A stretch of DNA of 44,772 nt from Muribaculaceae bacterium (GCA_029061255.1 JAIDSL010000137.1:1-44772); one strand, 5' to 3'. Shown: positions 1 to 7,114, numbered from the stretch's first letter. A program made the numbers and translations. The notes: generated by a model not told the origin, from the letters alone.

Positions 1-183
1 GGGAGAGCAAAGATAGATCTCCTTAGAATAAAAATGGTAATGCCTGCCTTTGCTTTCAACTAAATTGAAGAAGAACCATTTTTAGTAATATAAGGGGATT
101 TTTAGCCTAATGTAGTATTTGCACCTATAAAGTGTTTCGGAATTTTCCATTATGTTATTTATTGTTGTTGTTGTTCCTTCCTT

Positions 184-204
184 CGCCCCCTTCGAGGGGG
201 GGCG
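184..204. other. GC-rich hairpin downstream of the integrase gene
   Basis: A C-rich arm (184-190) pairs with a G-rich arm (198-204) around a TTCG-containing loop. This is a very stable hairpin in otherwise AT-rich sequence. It lies about 90 bp past the stop of the minus-strand integrase gene, so it may stop its transcripts, but no T-run follows on that strand, so it is not a textbook terminator. The rest of bases 1-294 shows no gene that I can support. If an element boundary lies on this side it should be here, but I could not identify one. Confidence 0.4.
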
Positions 205-294
205 AGAATAGGGGAACACAACAAGCCTTTTTTATTGATATTGTGGCGAAAATTGAGAGATATTGGGATTTAGGGAAATTTGCCACAAAATAGA

Positions 295-1989
295 TTAATC
301 CAATTTCCTCGGCATTTTTCCCAATAATTTGACAGGATGTTTTAACGCCCGGCAAAACAATAACTCCAATCTCTTTTTATCAGTCTTACCCATACCGACA
401 CCTAAAAATTCCTTAATACTTTCATATCTGTTTTTTCCATAATCCTTAATGATCTCCTGTTTTTTCTCGGCTATCATTCCAAACAATTCGGGAAGGGATA
501 TATTATTAGTATCAGTATTAATTCCCAAAATACCGACTAACCACAAGCAAAATTCAACAGGGGATTTAACACCGGGATCATTCAAGCCGACATCGTACCT
601 TCCCGGCTTAGAGTTATCGGTGTGTGTCGTTCCTGTTGTGCTTCCCTGTGTTTCCTTAATTGCTTTGCTCAATACTTCCCTATTGTCTTCCTGTGTCAAG
701 TTGGCATAAACGCTCTCAATTAGTTTTGTGTCGCTATGCCCGGAAATCAGTCTTATTTTGTCAGGTGTAAGACCTTTTTCCCGGATACAATTGGTAATAA
801 AAGTGTGTCTTCCATCGTGCGAAGATATTACATCATATAGGCAAAATTTCTCGGTGGTCTTATCCTTCCCTTTTTGCCCGGTATAAATTATTTTCCTATC
901 AAGTCCGGCTAACTTCGCTAAATCTTTCAGTTGCCTATTATATTTTGTCAAGTCGCTATTAGACACGAAGGGGCATTTATCTGCATACATCTTCACTAAA
1001 TCCCACGCACCCGGATAAAGTGATGTTAGGGGCGTAATTGATGTAACCCCCTTTTTCTGTGTCTTGAAGGTAGAGTAATAATTGCCGTCATTTTCTCGGC
1101 TTATATGCTTAGAATCCAACAACAGGGGCAAATCCTCAACCCTGCAACCGCACCAACATTGTAACAGAAACATATCTCTTGCAGGGATCAGCCGGGAGTT
1201 ATCGTTCAGGTCTATATCCCTCAATCTCCCAATTTCCTCAGGTGTAAGTGCTATGCCGTTGTTCCGTCTTTCCTCCTGTGTACGCTTATCCTTAACAGGC
1301 TCAATTTTGTTCTTATCTAACTTGAAATCATAGTTATATTGTCGCTCCAATTTCCCGGCAAAAGTGAACAAAAAATTAATGCACGCTTTAGTCCGGCTAA
1401 CTGAATATTTTTGAAGATCCAACCAACCACGCCACGCCCTCATTAAGTCCATATTCAAGTTAGATATGTTATCCTCAACACCTGTTTCAGTCAAGAATTT
1501 TTCAAATGTTGCCAATATACTCAATAATGTTCTTTGTGTCTTTTCGTTGTCGTAGTCCAAAACTATACCCTTCAGTTTTGCCATAAGGGGCGTTTTGTCT
1601 GTTTTTCTTTTTTCCTTCATTTTGAATCTGTTGTTAATCAGTGTTGCAATATCCAAACCCATTCCTTCCGGGGAGAGATCTTTATTGGTGGCACAAAGAT
1701 AACATTCTAATTTCTCATCCACAATATTTGAGAGTGAATTTAATTCTTTTTGGATCGTAGTGTAAATAATCCAATCCTTCCGGCTGACTGAATCCCTTCT
1801 CAGTTGCATACTTCCTGTTGTCTTATCCCAATAGTCCGACTTCGCTCTCAACCCTGTGCTTACTCGGTATAATTTCCCCATTATCCTGTAACGTGCATAT
1901 ATCTTCCCCAAACCTGACTTATTAGGCTTATTCATATAGAACCCCAACCTAATACTTTGTAGTTCAGTAATATAGTTAATTCTCTCCAT
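295..1989 (-). CDS. Tyrosine recombinase / site-specific integrase
   Basis: This 564-residue protein is a phage-type tyrosine integrase of the Bacteroidota kind. Such enzymes cut and rejoin DNA through a covalent 3'-phosphotyrosine link to insert or excise mobile elements. The N-terminal part (about 1-130) looks like an arm-type DNA-binding domain, about 135-235 is the SAM-like core-binding domain, and about 245-435 is the catalytic domain. The catalytic set is visible: Arg283 in CGCRVEDL, His391 and Arg394 in HDGRHTF, His418 in SGHSD, and nucleophile Tyr428 in ESVYANL. About 136 residues follow the tyrosine, far more than usual, with no domain I recognise. The start at 1989 gives the conserved MERINYI beginning and lies 49 bp from three tandem 12-bp repeats. 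Neighbouring AT-rich cargo genes suggest it mobilises, or once mobilised, the 2-5 kb cassette. Confidence 0.93.
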   Translation of the reverse strand: MERINYITELQSIRLGFYMNKPNKSGLGKIYARYRIMGKLYRVSTGLRAKSDYWDKTTGSMQLRRDSVSRKDWIIYTTIQKELNSLSNIVDEKLECYLCATNKDLSPEGMGLDIATLINNRFKMKEKRKTDKTPLMAKLKGIVLDYDNEKTQRTLLSILATFEKFLTETGVEDNISNLNMDLMRAWRGWLDLQKYSVSRTKACINFLFTFAGKLERQYNYDFKLDKNKIEPVKDKRTQEERRNNGIALTPEEIGRLRDIDLNDNSRLIPARDMFLLQCWCGCRVEDLPLLLDSKHISRENDGNYYSTFKTQKKGVTSITPLTSLYPGAWDLVKMYADKCPFVSNSDLTKYNRQLKDLAKLAGLDRKIIYTGQKGKDKTTEKFCLYDVISSHDGRHTFITNCIREKGLTPDKIRLISGHSDTKLIESVYANLTQEDNREVLSKAIKETQGSTTGTTHTDNSKPGRYDVGLNDPGVKSPVEFCLWLVGILGINTDTNNISLPELFGMIAEKKQEIIKDYGKNRYESIKEFLGVGMGKTDKKRLELLFCRALKHPVKLLGKMPRKLD

Positions 1990-2037
1990 TGATTTAGACA
2001 GATTTTAAATAACATTGATTTTCAGTTAATTATCTCA

Positions 2038-2073
2038 AAACCTATGTCGAAACCTATGTCGAAACCTATGTTT
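2038..2073. repeat. Three tandem 12-bp repeats upstream of the integrase
   Basis: The unit AAACCTATGTCG occurs at 2038-2049 and 2050-2061, and a third copy at 2062-2073 differs only in its last three bases (AAACCTATGTTT). The array sits about 50 bp upstream of the integrase start, in the position expected for integrase arm-binding sites, an operator, or part of an attachment site. The sequence shows the repeats directly; their role is inference. Confidence 0.8.
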
Positions 2074-2162
2074 ATTTGGGAAATTTCAACCTCTTCCGGC
2101 ATAATCCCCAATTCTAACTAACTAAAAATCAATATCAGTTAAAAATCTATCAATCAAATTTT

Positions 2163-2170
2163 TATCTTTG
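2163..2170 (+). promoter_or_regulatory. Bacteroidota -7 promoter box TATCTTTG
   Basis: TATCTTTG matches the TAnnTTTG consensus of the Bacteroidota housekeeping sigma factor exactly. I see no good TTTG at the -33 position (around 2140 reads AGTTA), so strength is uncertain. A start 5-8 bases downstream would fall at about 2175, the first paired base of the large hairpin. This makes it a plausible promoter for a structured RNA or for the leader of the gene at 2364. Confidence 0.5.
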
Positions 2171-2174
2171 GAAT

Positions 2175-2312
2175 GTAGGAAACTTTCATCTGATGCAAGA
2201 GGTGAGACATACAGACTTCACGTGTCCTCACGTGAGCTGCTGTCGTTACATCTGCATCACTGGCATTTCCTACGGCCATCACTTCAGAAGTACGCATTGG
2301 CTCACGCTTTTT
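2175..2312 (+). ncRNA. Candidate structured RNA: 99-nt rod-like hairpin upstream of the HNH-like cassette
   Basis: Bases 2175-2273 fold into one long imperfect hairpin. Paired blocks from outside to inside are GTAGGAAA (2175-2182) with TTTCCTAC (2266-2273), GATGCA (2192-2197) with TGCATC (2253-2258), GAGGTGA (2199-2205) with TTACATC (2246-2252, one mismatch and one G-U), GACA with TGTC, CAG with CTG, and TCACGTG (2218-2224) with CACGTGA (2229-2235) around a TCCT loop. A -7 promoter box ends at 2170, so the RNA would begin at the base of the stem. A weak hairpin (GCCA 2275-2278 with TGGC 2298-2301) followed by five T (2308-2312) could end it. No long ORF crosses the region. It could be a stand-alone RNA, the leader of the gene at 2364, or a folded DNA site for the nearby recombinase. 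I could not match it to a known RNA family. Confidence 0.5.
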
Positions 2313-2363
2313 AATGTACAGATATACTTAAGAACTAATTCTTTACAATAACATTAAGAATAT

Positions 2364-3962
2364 ATGCAGAATTTGGTTTTGGATATCGAGCGAGGATATG
2401 TTCCAGACTCTTCTACGACACCTTATCAGAGTATTTTTAGAGAATACGAAAGAGTTGTATTGGAGAGTTTAATAACATCATTTGGCTTAGATTTTTTAAT
2501 AAAAGATCAATATGGAGGAGATGTGGATACAATCCACAACGTCAGAAATATTGGTAGAGATTCGCAGATGTATTATAAGAACAAGTACAATGAATCTACT
2601 TATAACTCCCAAGCTCCTTATTCGAGATCTGTTCATGACGAATGGCATCGTGATAGAAACAGCAATTTCGCTCAGACAAAACATCAAGCTCGCGAAAGGT
2701 TTCAAAATCTTGGTGAGCTCATAAATGATGATTACGACGGTGGTTCTTTATATATAACTAAGGCTAAAGGTATTCCTCCTTCAAAAAGAGCCGAATTAGA
2801 TCACATAATTTCAACTCACGAGATTTATACTGATAGAGGAAGGGTTTTATCTGGTGAGAATGGTAAGTTGCTTGCAGACCAAACATCTAATTTTGCTTGG
2901 ACAAATAAGAGTCGAAATGCCTCAATGGGTAAAAAGACTAATCGAGAATACGTAGATAGTCACCCTGAGTTGCCAGAGGAAACTAAAAGAAGAATTCTTC
3001 AAGCCGATGAAAAAGCTCGAAAAGCTTATGATCAAAAGATAAATCGTGCCTATTACACGAGTAAAAGTTTTATGTCTGATTGTATTAAAGCTTCCGGTGG
3101 TGTGGCCGCAAAAATGGGCTTGAGACAAGCTTTAGGACTCGTATTTTATGAGATCTGGCATGAAGTAAGGGTAGTCTTGACCAATAGAGCACATGATGGA
3201 GAATCCCTATTTAAATCTATAGGAAGCGGAGTGAAGCAAGGTTTATCCAATGCAAAAGTTAGATATAAAGAAATTTGGTCTAAATTTATTGAAGGATCTG
3301 TTTCTGGTCTGCTTTCATCGCTAACTACAACTTTATGCAACATATTCTTTACGACTGCAAAGAGTATTGTTAAAATTATTCGACAATCTTGGGCTTCTCT
3401 CGTAGAAGCAGTAAAAATTCTTCTTTTTAATCCTGATTGTTTACCGTTTGGAGAAAGGTTTAGAGCTGGCGCCAAAGTGTTAGCAACTGGTGCCAGTGTG
3501 ATTGTTGGAACTACTGTTGGTGAGTTAGTCTCACAGACTGGAGTGGGAGCAATTCCTGTTATTGGAAATATCGTTGTCACTTTTTGTGGTACATTAGTTA
3601 CCGGTATTTTAAGTTGTTCCCTCCTTTATCTTTTGGATAAAAATCCAATAATCAACGCAGTGGTGGAATTTTTGAATAATATTCCAACAGTTGACGATCA
3701 CGTGAGATATTTTAAACAACAAGCTGTCCTCTTGGATGCTTATTGTGCTGAGTTAATGAACATTGACTTTGAAAAATATAAGAGAGAAGTAAATGCCATT
3801 AAAAATGCTGTTAGTGGTATAATTAATGCAAAAAATGATTGTGAATTAAATTTGCAATTACATCAAACAATTCGACAGTTAAATATTGTTCTCCCTTATG
3901 ATAAGTCACAAGGATTTGATAAGTTTATGGGAAATAGAAACAATACGTTAGTTTTTAGATGA
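2364..3962 (+). CDS. HNH-like protein with C-terminal membrane domain (cassette gene 1)
   Basis: I do not recognise a named family for this 532-residue protein. Residues 145-190 resemble an HNH nuclease core: Asp146-His147 followed by His152, then a stretch with Asn176, Asn181 and Asn185 and a Met-Gly-Lys-Lys end, as in proteins with a DHI...N..N.S.K pattern. The zinc-knuckle cysteines of classical HNH domains are absent, so this is a similarity, not a proof. Residues 200-235 are charged and helical. Two hydrophobic segments, about 371-391 and 397-425, can span a membrane, and 310-335 is amphipathic. The last 100 residues are helical. The stop overlaps the start of the next gene by four bases (ATGA), so the two are translationally coupled. 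Codons are A/T-rich compared with core genes here, which suggests transfer. A nuclease or membrane-acting effector is inference. Confidence 0.75.
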   Translation: MQNLVLDIERGYVPDSSTTPYQSIFREYERVVLESLITSFGLDFLIKDQYGGDVDTIHNVRNIGRDSQMYYKNKYNESTYNSQAPYSRSVHDEWHRDRNSNFAQTKHQARERFQNLGELINDDYDGGSLYITKAKGIPPSKRAELDHIISTHEIYTDRGRVLSGENGKLLADQTSNFAWTNKSRNASMGKKTNREYVDSHPELPEETKRRILQADEKARKAYDQKINRAYYTSKSFMSDCIKASGGVAAKMGLRQALGLVFYEIWHEVRVVLTNRAHDGESLFKSIGSGVKQGLSNAKVRYKEIWSKFIEGSVSGLLSSLTTTLCNIFFTTAKSIVKIIRQSWASLVEAVKILLFNPDCLPFGERFRAGAKVLATGASVIVGTTVGELVSQTGVGAIPVIGNIVVTFCGTLVTGILSCSLLYLLDKNPIINAVVEFLNNIPTVDDHVRYFKQQAVLLDAYCAELMNIDFEKYKREVNAIKNAVSGIINAKNDCELNLQLHQTIRQLNIVLPYDKSQGFDKFMGNRNNTLVFR

Positions 3963-4210
3963 GCTATCCATGTAAGAAATGTGGAAATTGTTGTAGAAAC
4001 CTAAATTTGAGCAAATTGTATTCAGATTTAGATCGAGGAGATGGTGTTTGTAAGTATCTTTTAGGAAATTTATGTTCAATATATGAGGTCAGGCCTATTA
4101 AATGTAGGATAGATGAAATGTATAAAAGATACTTTGAGCAAACATTAACTAAAGAACAATTCTATATAATGAACAAGAAAATTTGTAAAATATTAACTAA
4201 AAAGTCTTAA
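3959..4210 (+). CDS. YkgJ-type CxxCxxCC cysteine-cluster protein (cassette gene 2)
   Basis: An 83-residue protein opens with Cys5, Cys8, Cys11 and Cys12, spaced CxxCxxCC, followed by Cys31, Cys39 and Cys49 in a context ending YEVRPIKCR. This matches the YkgJ/UPF0153 family, small putative zinc- or iron-chelating proteins whose reaction is mostly unknown. It is shorter than usual and consists of little more than the metal-binding core. Its ATG overlaps the previous stop by four bases, and the next gene starts two bases after its stop, so it is built into the cassette as a fixed partner. Metal-dependent sensing, or modification of a partner protein, is a guess. Confidence 0.85.
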   Translation: MSYPCKKCGNCCRNLNLSKLYSDLDRGDGVCKYLLGNLCSIYEVRPIKCRIDEMYKRYFEQTLTKEQFYIMNKKICKILTKKS

Positions 4211-4212
4211 TT

Positions 4213-5241
4213 ATGCCGTTACCACTGATTTTAGGAATAGGAGCTGCCATTGCTGGTGCCACTGGTGTGGGCTTGGGTATCAAAGGTGCTGTAGATTTAT
4301 CTGATGCCAAAGATACTTTAAAGAAAGCTCAAGAAAGAGACGAACGTAATGTAAAACGTCATACGGAACAGAATAAAGCAACTCTCAAGGCTTTAGACGC
4401 GGTTGGTGAACAAGAAATGAGAATACTCGCCTCTTTTGAAGAGTTTTCTAAACTAATTCAAAAAATTCAGAACAAGCCTGAGTTTGCAAACATAAAAGTA
4501 GGGGTTACGAAAATACCTGAGATAGATTACGGTCAACTAAAAAAAGCTTCTGTAGGAGGAGCTATCTTAGTTGGAGGGTTAAGCGGAGCAGCCTTAGGCA
4601 CTGCAGGTGGTTTTGCTGCTTCTGGAGCAACGACAGCAGCTGTAATGGCTTTAGGAACAGCATCTACAGGCACAGCTATTTCTACTCTTTCAGGAGTTGC
4701 AGCCACCAATGCTACGCTGGCTGCCCTCGGGGGTGGTTCTATAGCTGCGGGAGGTGGAGGAATGGCACTTGGAAGTGCTATCTTAGGTGGCGCAACCTTA
4801 GGTGTAGGACTTCTCGTTGGTGGAATCATTTTTAGTATGACTGGGTCTAATATTACAGGTAAAGCAGATAAGGCATGGAATACAATGTTGGAAAATGAGA
4901 AGAAGATAGACGAGACCTGTAAATATCTGTCTTCTCTTAAACTAAATGCCGAGACCTATAATCTAGCTCTTATTGATTTAAATCTAAAATATAGGGGTTT
5001 GCTCTCAGAAGCTAAACAAACTCTTGAAAAATACGAATATAATGGCCGTGTTGAATGGTCTTCTCTTTCCGCAAGACATAAACTCCTGATAGAAAATCTT
5101 GTTCTGATTGTCAGTGTACTCTACAACATGTGTAAGGTAAAATTGGTGAAGAAAACTGGTATGGACAACTACTCAGTTAACTATACAGAGATAAACGATG
5201 CTCTTGCCAATGGTAGAAAAGCGTTAGCAAGTGTGAGTTAA
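4213..5241 (+). CDS. Glycine-zipper membrane protein with coiled coil (cassette gene 3)
   Basis: The 342-residue protein begins with a short hydrophobic Gly/Ala helix (about 4-27). A charged coiled-coil-like region follows (about 30-95), then a long Gly/Ala/Ser-rich hydrophobic core (about 112-210) full of GxxxG and GG steps, then a helical C-terminal part (about 218-342). A hydrophobic glycine-zipper core between amphipathic helices is typical of proteins that insert into or oligomerise in membranes. Similar proteins of unknown role are widespread in bacteria, to my recollection, but I cannot name a family with confidence. It starts two bases after gene 2 and is probably made in fixed proportion to it. 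I infer a pore or membrane-scaffold role; its topology was not tested. Confidence 0.75.
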   Translation: MPLPLILGIGAAIAGATGVGLGIKGAVDLSDAKDTLKKAQERDERNVKRHTEQNKATLKALDAVGEQEMRILASFEEFSKLIQKIQNKPEFANIKVGVTKIPEIDYGQLKKASVGGAILVGGLSGAALGTAGGFAASGATTAAVMALGTASTGTAISTLSGVAATNATLAALGGGSIAAGGGGMALGSAILGGATLGVGLLVGGIIFSMTGSNITGKADKAWNTMLENEKKIDETCKYLSSLKLNAETYNLALIDLNLKYRGLLSEAKQTLEKYEYNGRVEWSSLSARHKLLIENLVLIVSVLYNMCKVKLVKKTGMDNYSVNYTEINDALANGRKALASVS

Positions 5242-5249
5242 TCAATAAT

Positions 5250-5456
5250 ATGCTCATAGACGCCGAAGAACTCCGCCTCCAATGCAAGCAGTGCGGAACA
5301 AAATACAAGCACATAGTCGGCTACGGCCCGTGCGCTCCCAACGAGTGGATGCGGAGAGAAAGCCTACGAAACCATCCTCCCCATTGCCCCAACTGCGGTT
5401 CCTCAAACTTCAAGCGCCTCTCCCTCTGGGGCCACATCATCGACCTCTTCAACTGA
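5250..5456 (+). CDS. Small zinc-ribbon protein
   Basis: This 68-residue protein carries two cysteine pairs, CKQC near residues 12-15 and CPNC near residues 46-49, the usual zinc-ribbon spacing. Its final residues read RLSLWGHIIDLFN. It starts eight bases after cassette gene 3 but uses strikingly C-rich codons, unlike the AT-rich cassette, so it probably belongs to a different DNA segment whose junction lies near 5242-5250. The last 42 bases recur as a degenerate copy at 6464-6505. Immediately after the stop, the +1 frame stays open and protein-like to 5685, so it may be the front half of a broken or frameshifted longer gene. Confidence 0.7.
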   Translation: MLIDAEELRLQCKQCGTKYKHIVGYGPCAPNEWMRRESLRNHPPHCPNCGSSNFKRLSLWGHIIDLFN

Positions 5457-5685
5457 CCAATTCCTCCTCGGGCGTAGCAACTACTACGCCCGAGACTCAT
5501 TCTCCACAGCAGTGTTTTTCGGTTCAGTGTGCCAGCCCCATGCTGCTTCCACAATCGGCAATATGCTCGACTGCGTCCCCCACGACGACATCTCCGCCTA
5601 CGTCTACAAGTCCCTAACTCTGTACTCCACTGGTTCCACAACAGTGGCTACGTCTCAGTTATACTCAATCTTTGGTAAAGCGTAA
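5455..5685 (+). pseudogene. Protein-like +1-frame continuation after the zinc-ribbon stop
   Basis: The frame shifted by +1 at the zinc-ribbon stop (AAC TGA C) runs for about 76 codons to a TAA at 5683-5685. It keeps the same C-rich codon use and a balanced composition, beginning DQFLLGRSNYYARDSF. No start codon lies at its beginning. It is best read as the remainder of a longer gene broken by a frameshift, or as the product of +1 frameshifting. The other forward frame here is a Ser/Thr/Pro-rich artefact. I recognise no family. Confidence 0.4.
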
Positions 5686-5691
5686 AATTAA

Positions 5692-5723
5692 TTTGGAGAA
5701 AAAAAAGGAATTTGTTATATTTG
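5692..5723 (+). promoter_or_regulatory. Promoter for the DUF4160/DUF2442 pair
   Basis: TTTG at 5692-5695 is followed after 20 bases by TATATTTG at 5716-5723, a good match to the Bacteroidota promoter. The predicted start leaves a short leader before the ATG at 5744. Confidence 0.75.
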
Positions 5724-5743
5724 CATCCTAAATATATATCAAC

Positions 5744-5986
5744 ATGCCTACTGTATTTGAATTATTCGGAATTCGAGCATTTATTATTCCCGGCGACCAT
5801 GACCCTATTCATGTTCATATTGAAGCGGGAGGTGGTTTTGCTAAAATTCAAGTTATTCCAGATGTAAAAATCATCAAACAGGACGGAATCAAACCTGCCA
5901 AAATGAAAAAGATTCTTAATCTGGTCAGCAATTTCAAGGATGAGATTGTTGAGGTATGGAAAAAAAACAATTCTTTCAATAGATAA
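5744..5986 (+). CDS. DUF4160 domain protein
   Basis: The 80-residue protein has the DUF4160 signature: an MPTVFELFGIRAFI start, then DHDPIHVHIE and a short C-terminal helix. DUF4160 proteins are small and commonly encoded next to DUF2442 proteins in a toxin-antitoxin-like arrangement. Their biochemical role is not settled. Here the DUF2442 partner follows 16 bases downstream under the same promoter. The gene lies between a zinc-ribbon gene and its degenerate second copy, which suggests a later insertion or shuffling at this spot. Confidence 0.9.
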   Translation: MPTVFELFGIRAFIIPGDHDPIHVHIEAGGGFAKIQVIPDVKIIKQDGIKPAKMKKILNLVSNFKDEIVEVWKKNNSFNR

Positions 5987-6002
5987 CCAATTATTTGATA
6001 TA

Positions 6003-6425
6003 ATGGAAAAAATTCAAGAAATATGGTTTGAGAATGAGCGTATTTATATGCTGAGTGTTTCTGGAAAAGTCTTCAGTCGTCCACTGGAAGCGTTCCCTGC
6101 TTTGAAAGACGCTGATTTTGTGCAGAGACAGAAATTCTATATCTGGGGAAACGGAGAATATGTCCGTTGGAAAGAACTTGATGAAGACTTGTCTGTTGAA
6201 TCCTTTTTTGATTCTACAGAACCAAACTATAATAATGAAGTTGCGAGAATCTTCAATCGTTGTCCTTGGCTTAGCGTAAAGGAAGTTGCTAAATTCATAG
6301 GTATGCCAAAAGCTGTTCTTGACAGATTCATTTACGGCATCTGGCAACCTAAAGAAGAGGTAATGTCTGTTATCAAAAATGGAATTAAATCAATGAGCCA
6401 AGAATTGCTACAAGCAGTTTCCTAA
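6003..6425 (+). CDS. DUF2442 domain protein with C-terminal helical (HTH-like) region
   Basis: The 140-residue protein starts at the ATG at 6003, 16 bases after the DUF4160 stop. Upstream in-frame codons would overlap that gene and are not needed. Residues 1-75 are DUF2442: a strand-rich start with FENERIYMLS, then RPLEAFPAL, then a WKELDEDLSVESFF end. Residues 80-140 contain SVKEVAKFIGMPKAVLDRF, which looks like a helix-turn-helix able to bind DNA. This fits an antitoxin or autorepressor for the DUF4160 partner. That pairing role is inferred from the usual co-occurrence of the two families. Confidence 0.87.
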   Translation: MEKIQEIWFENERIYMLSVSGKVFSRPLEAFPALKDADFVQRQKFYIWGNGEYVRWKELDEDLSVESFFDSTEPNYNNEVARIFNRCPWLSVKEVAKFIGMPKAVLDRFIYGIWQPKEEVMSVIKNGIKSMSQELLQAVS

Positions 6426-6436
6426 AGTAATCTATT

Positions 6437-6596
6437 CATCACTGCTGTTCACACAACTATAATCGCCTCTCCCTCTGGGGCCCCGTCCTCGACCTCTTCA
6501 GCTGAAGAATACCTTTTGTGCTTACTACTATTCGCCGCCATCGGCGAAATCAACGGTAAAGCCGAATCAGCTGTAGAATCCTTTAAAATCCAATAA
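6437..6596 (+). pseudogene. Degenerate second copy of the zinc-ribbon gene 3' end
   Basis: Bases 6464-6505 match 5415-5456 at 37 of 42 positions and encode RLSLWGPVLDLFS before a stop in the same place. Upstream codons still read HHCCSHNYN, a decayed version of the second cysteine pair. After the stop the +1 frame again stays open (EEYLLCLLLFAAIGEING...) to a TAA near 6594-6596, as at the first copy. No start codon or front half is present. The remaining bases to 6687 show nothing else. Confidence 0.65.
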
Positions 6597-6687
6597 TTTA
6601 AATTCTGCGCCCTTCTGCTAATTCCCTACAAGAGACATTGCAAGAAAAAAGTTATGTGCCTAAGCATCCAAACATATCCAACCAAAT

Positions 6688-6969
6688 TCAGGCAAACACA
6701 GTAAACCAGTCAAAAAAGAACGGATGCGTACCGTGAAGATAGTTGGAAACAAGATCGGAGAGTATGACTCCGAGATAAAGACACTGTATGCCCCATGCTA
6801 TAAATCCGGTTCTTTGCGACACTTTCTTAAGCCCGAAGAAGGGATTGCAAATAATGTCGGAGGGAGTGTCTTCATTGTATAACCTAACTATACCATAAAG
6901 ACAAACGCTTGGTACATATATATAAACAATCACTGTAAGGATGGCTATCGACCAATACAAAATCATCAT
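6688..6969 (-). CDS. Small membrane protein, unknown
   Basis: A 93-residue protein with two strongly hydrophobic segments, about 2-28 and 58-76, separated by a polar loop. I recognise no family. A clear promoter (TTTG-N20-TACCTTTG) lies just upstream on the same strand, which supports it as a real gene despite its length. Two adjacent ATG codons exist (6969 and 6966). It sits in the accessory stretch and shares no obvious operon with its neighbours. Confidence 0.6.
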   Translation of the reverse strand: MMILYWSIAILTVIVYIYVPSVCLYGIVRLYNEDTPSDIICNPFFGLKKVSQRTGFIAWGIQCLYLGVILSDLVSNYLHGTHPFFFDWFTVFA

Positions 6970-6996
6970 AAGCTTTTCTTTTTAATAAATACAGCG

Positions 6997-7028
6997 CAAA
7001 GGTAAATGTTTCAGGTGAATTGTGCAAA
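6997..7028 (-). promoter_or_regulatory. Promoter of the small membrane protein gene
   Basis: Read on the minus strand, TTTG (7025-7028) is followed after 20 bases by TACCTTTG (6997-7004). The implied transcription start is about 20 bases before the ATG at 6969. Confidence 0.75.
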
Positions 7029-7114
7029 CTGATGCAAACTTAGTTACTATACGTATACTTCATCTCCTTGAGCAAAAGTTTTTCAAAGATCCAACCTTTA
7101 TATCCCATTAATCC

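Noticed and set aside
2175..2312. A retron msr-msd region
   Set aside because: The inverted-repeat layout recalls one, but no reverse transcriptase is encoded nearby, so I call it only a structured RNA.
5282..5617. Forward frame rich in Ser, Thr and Pro across the zinc-ribbon gene
   Set aside because: Composition is typical of an out-of-frame reading of C-rich codons; the zinc-ribbon frame and its +1 continuation fit better.
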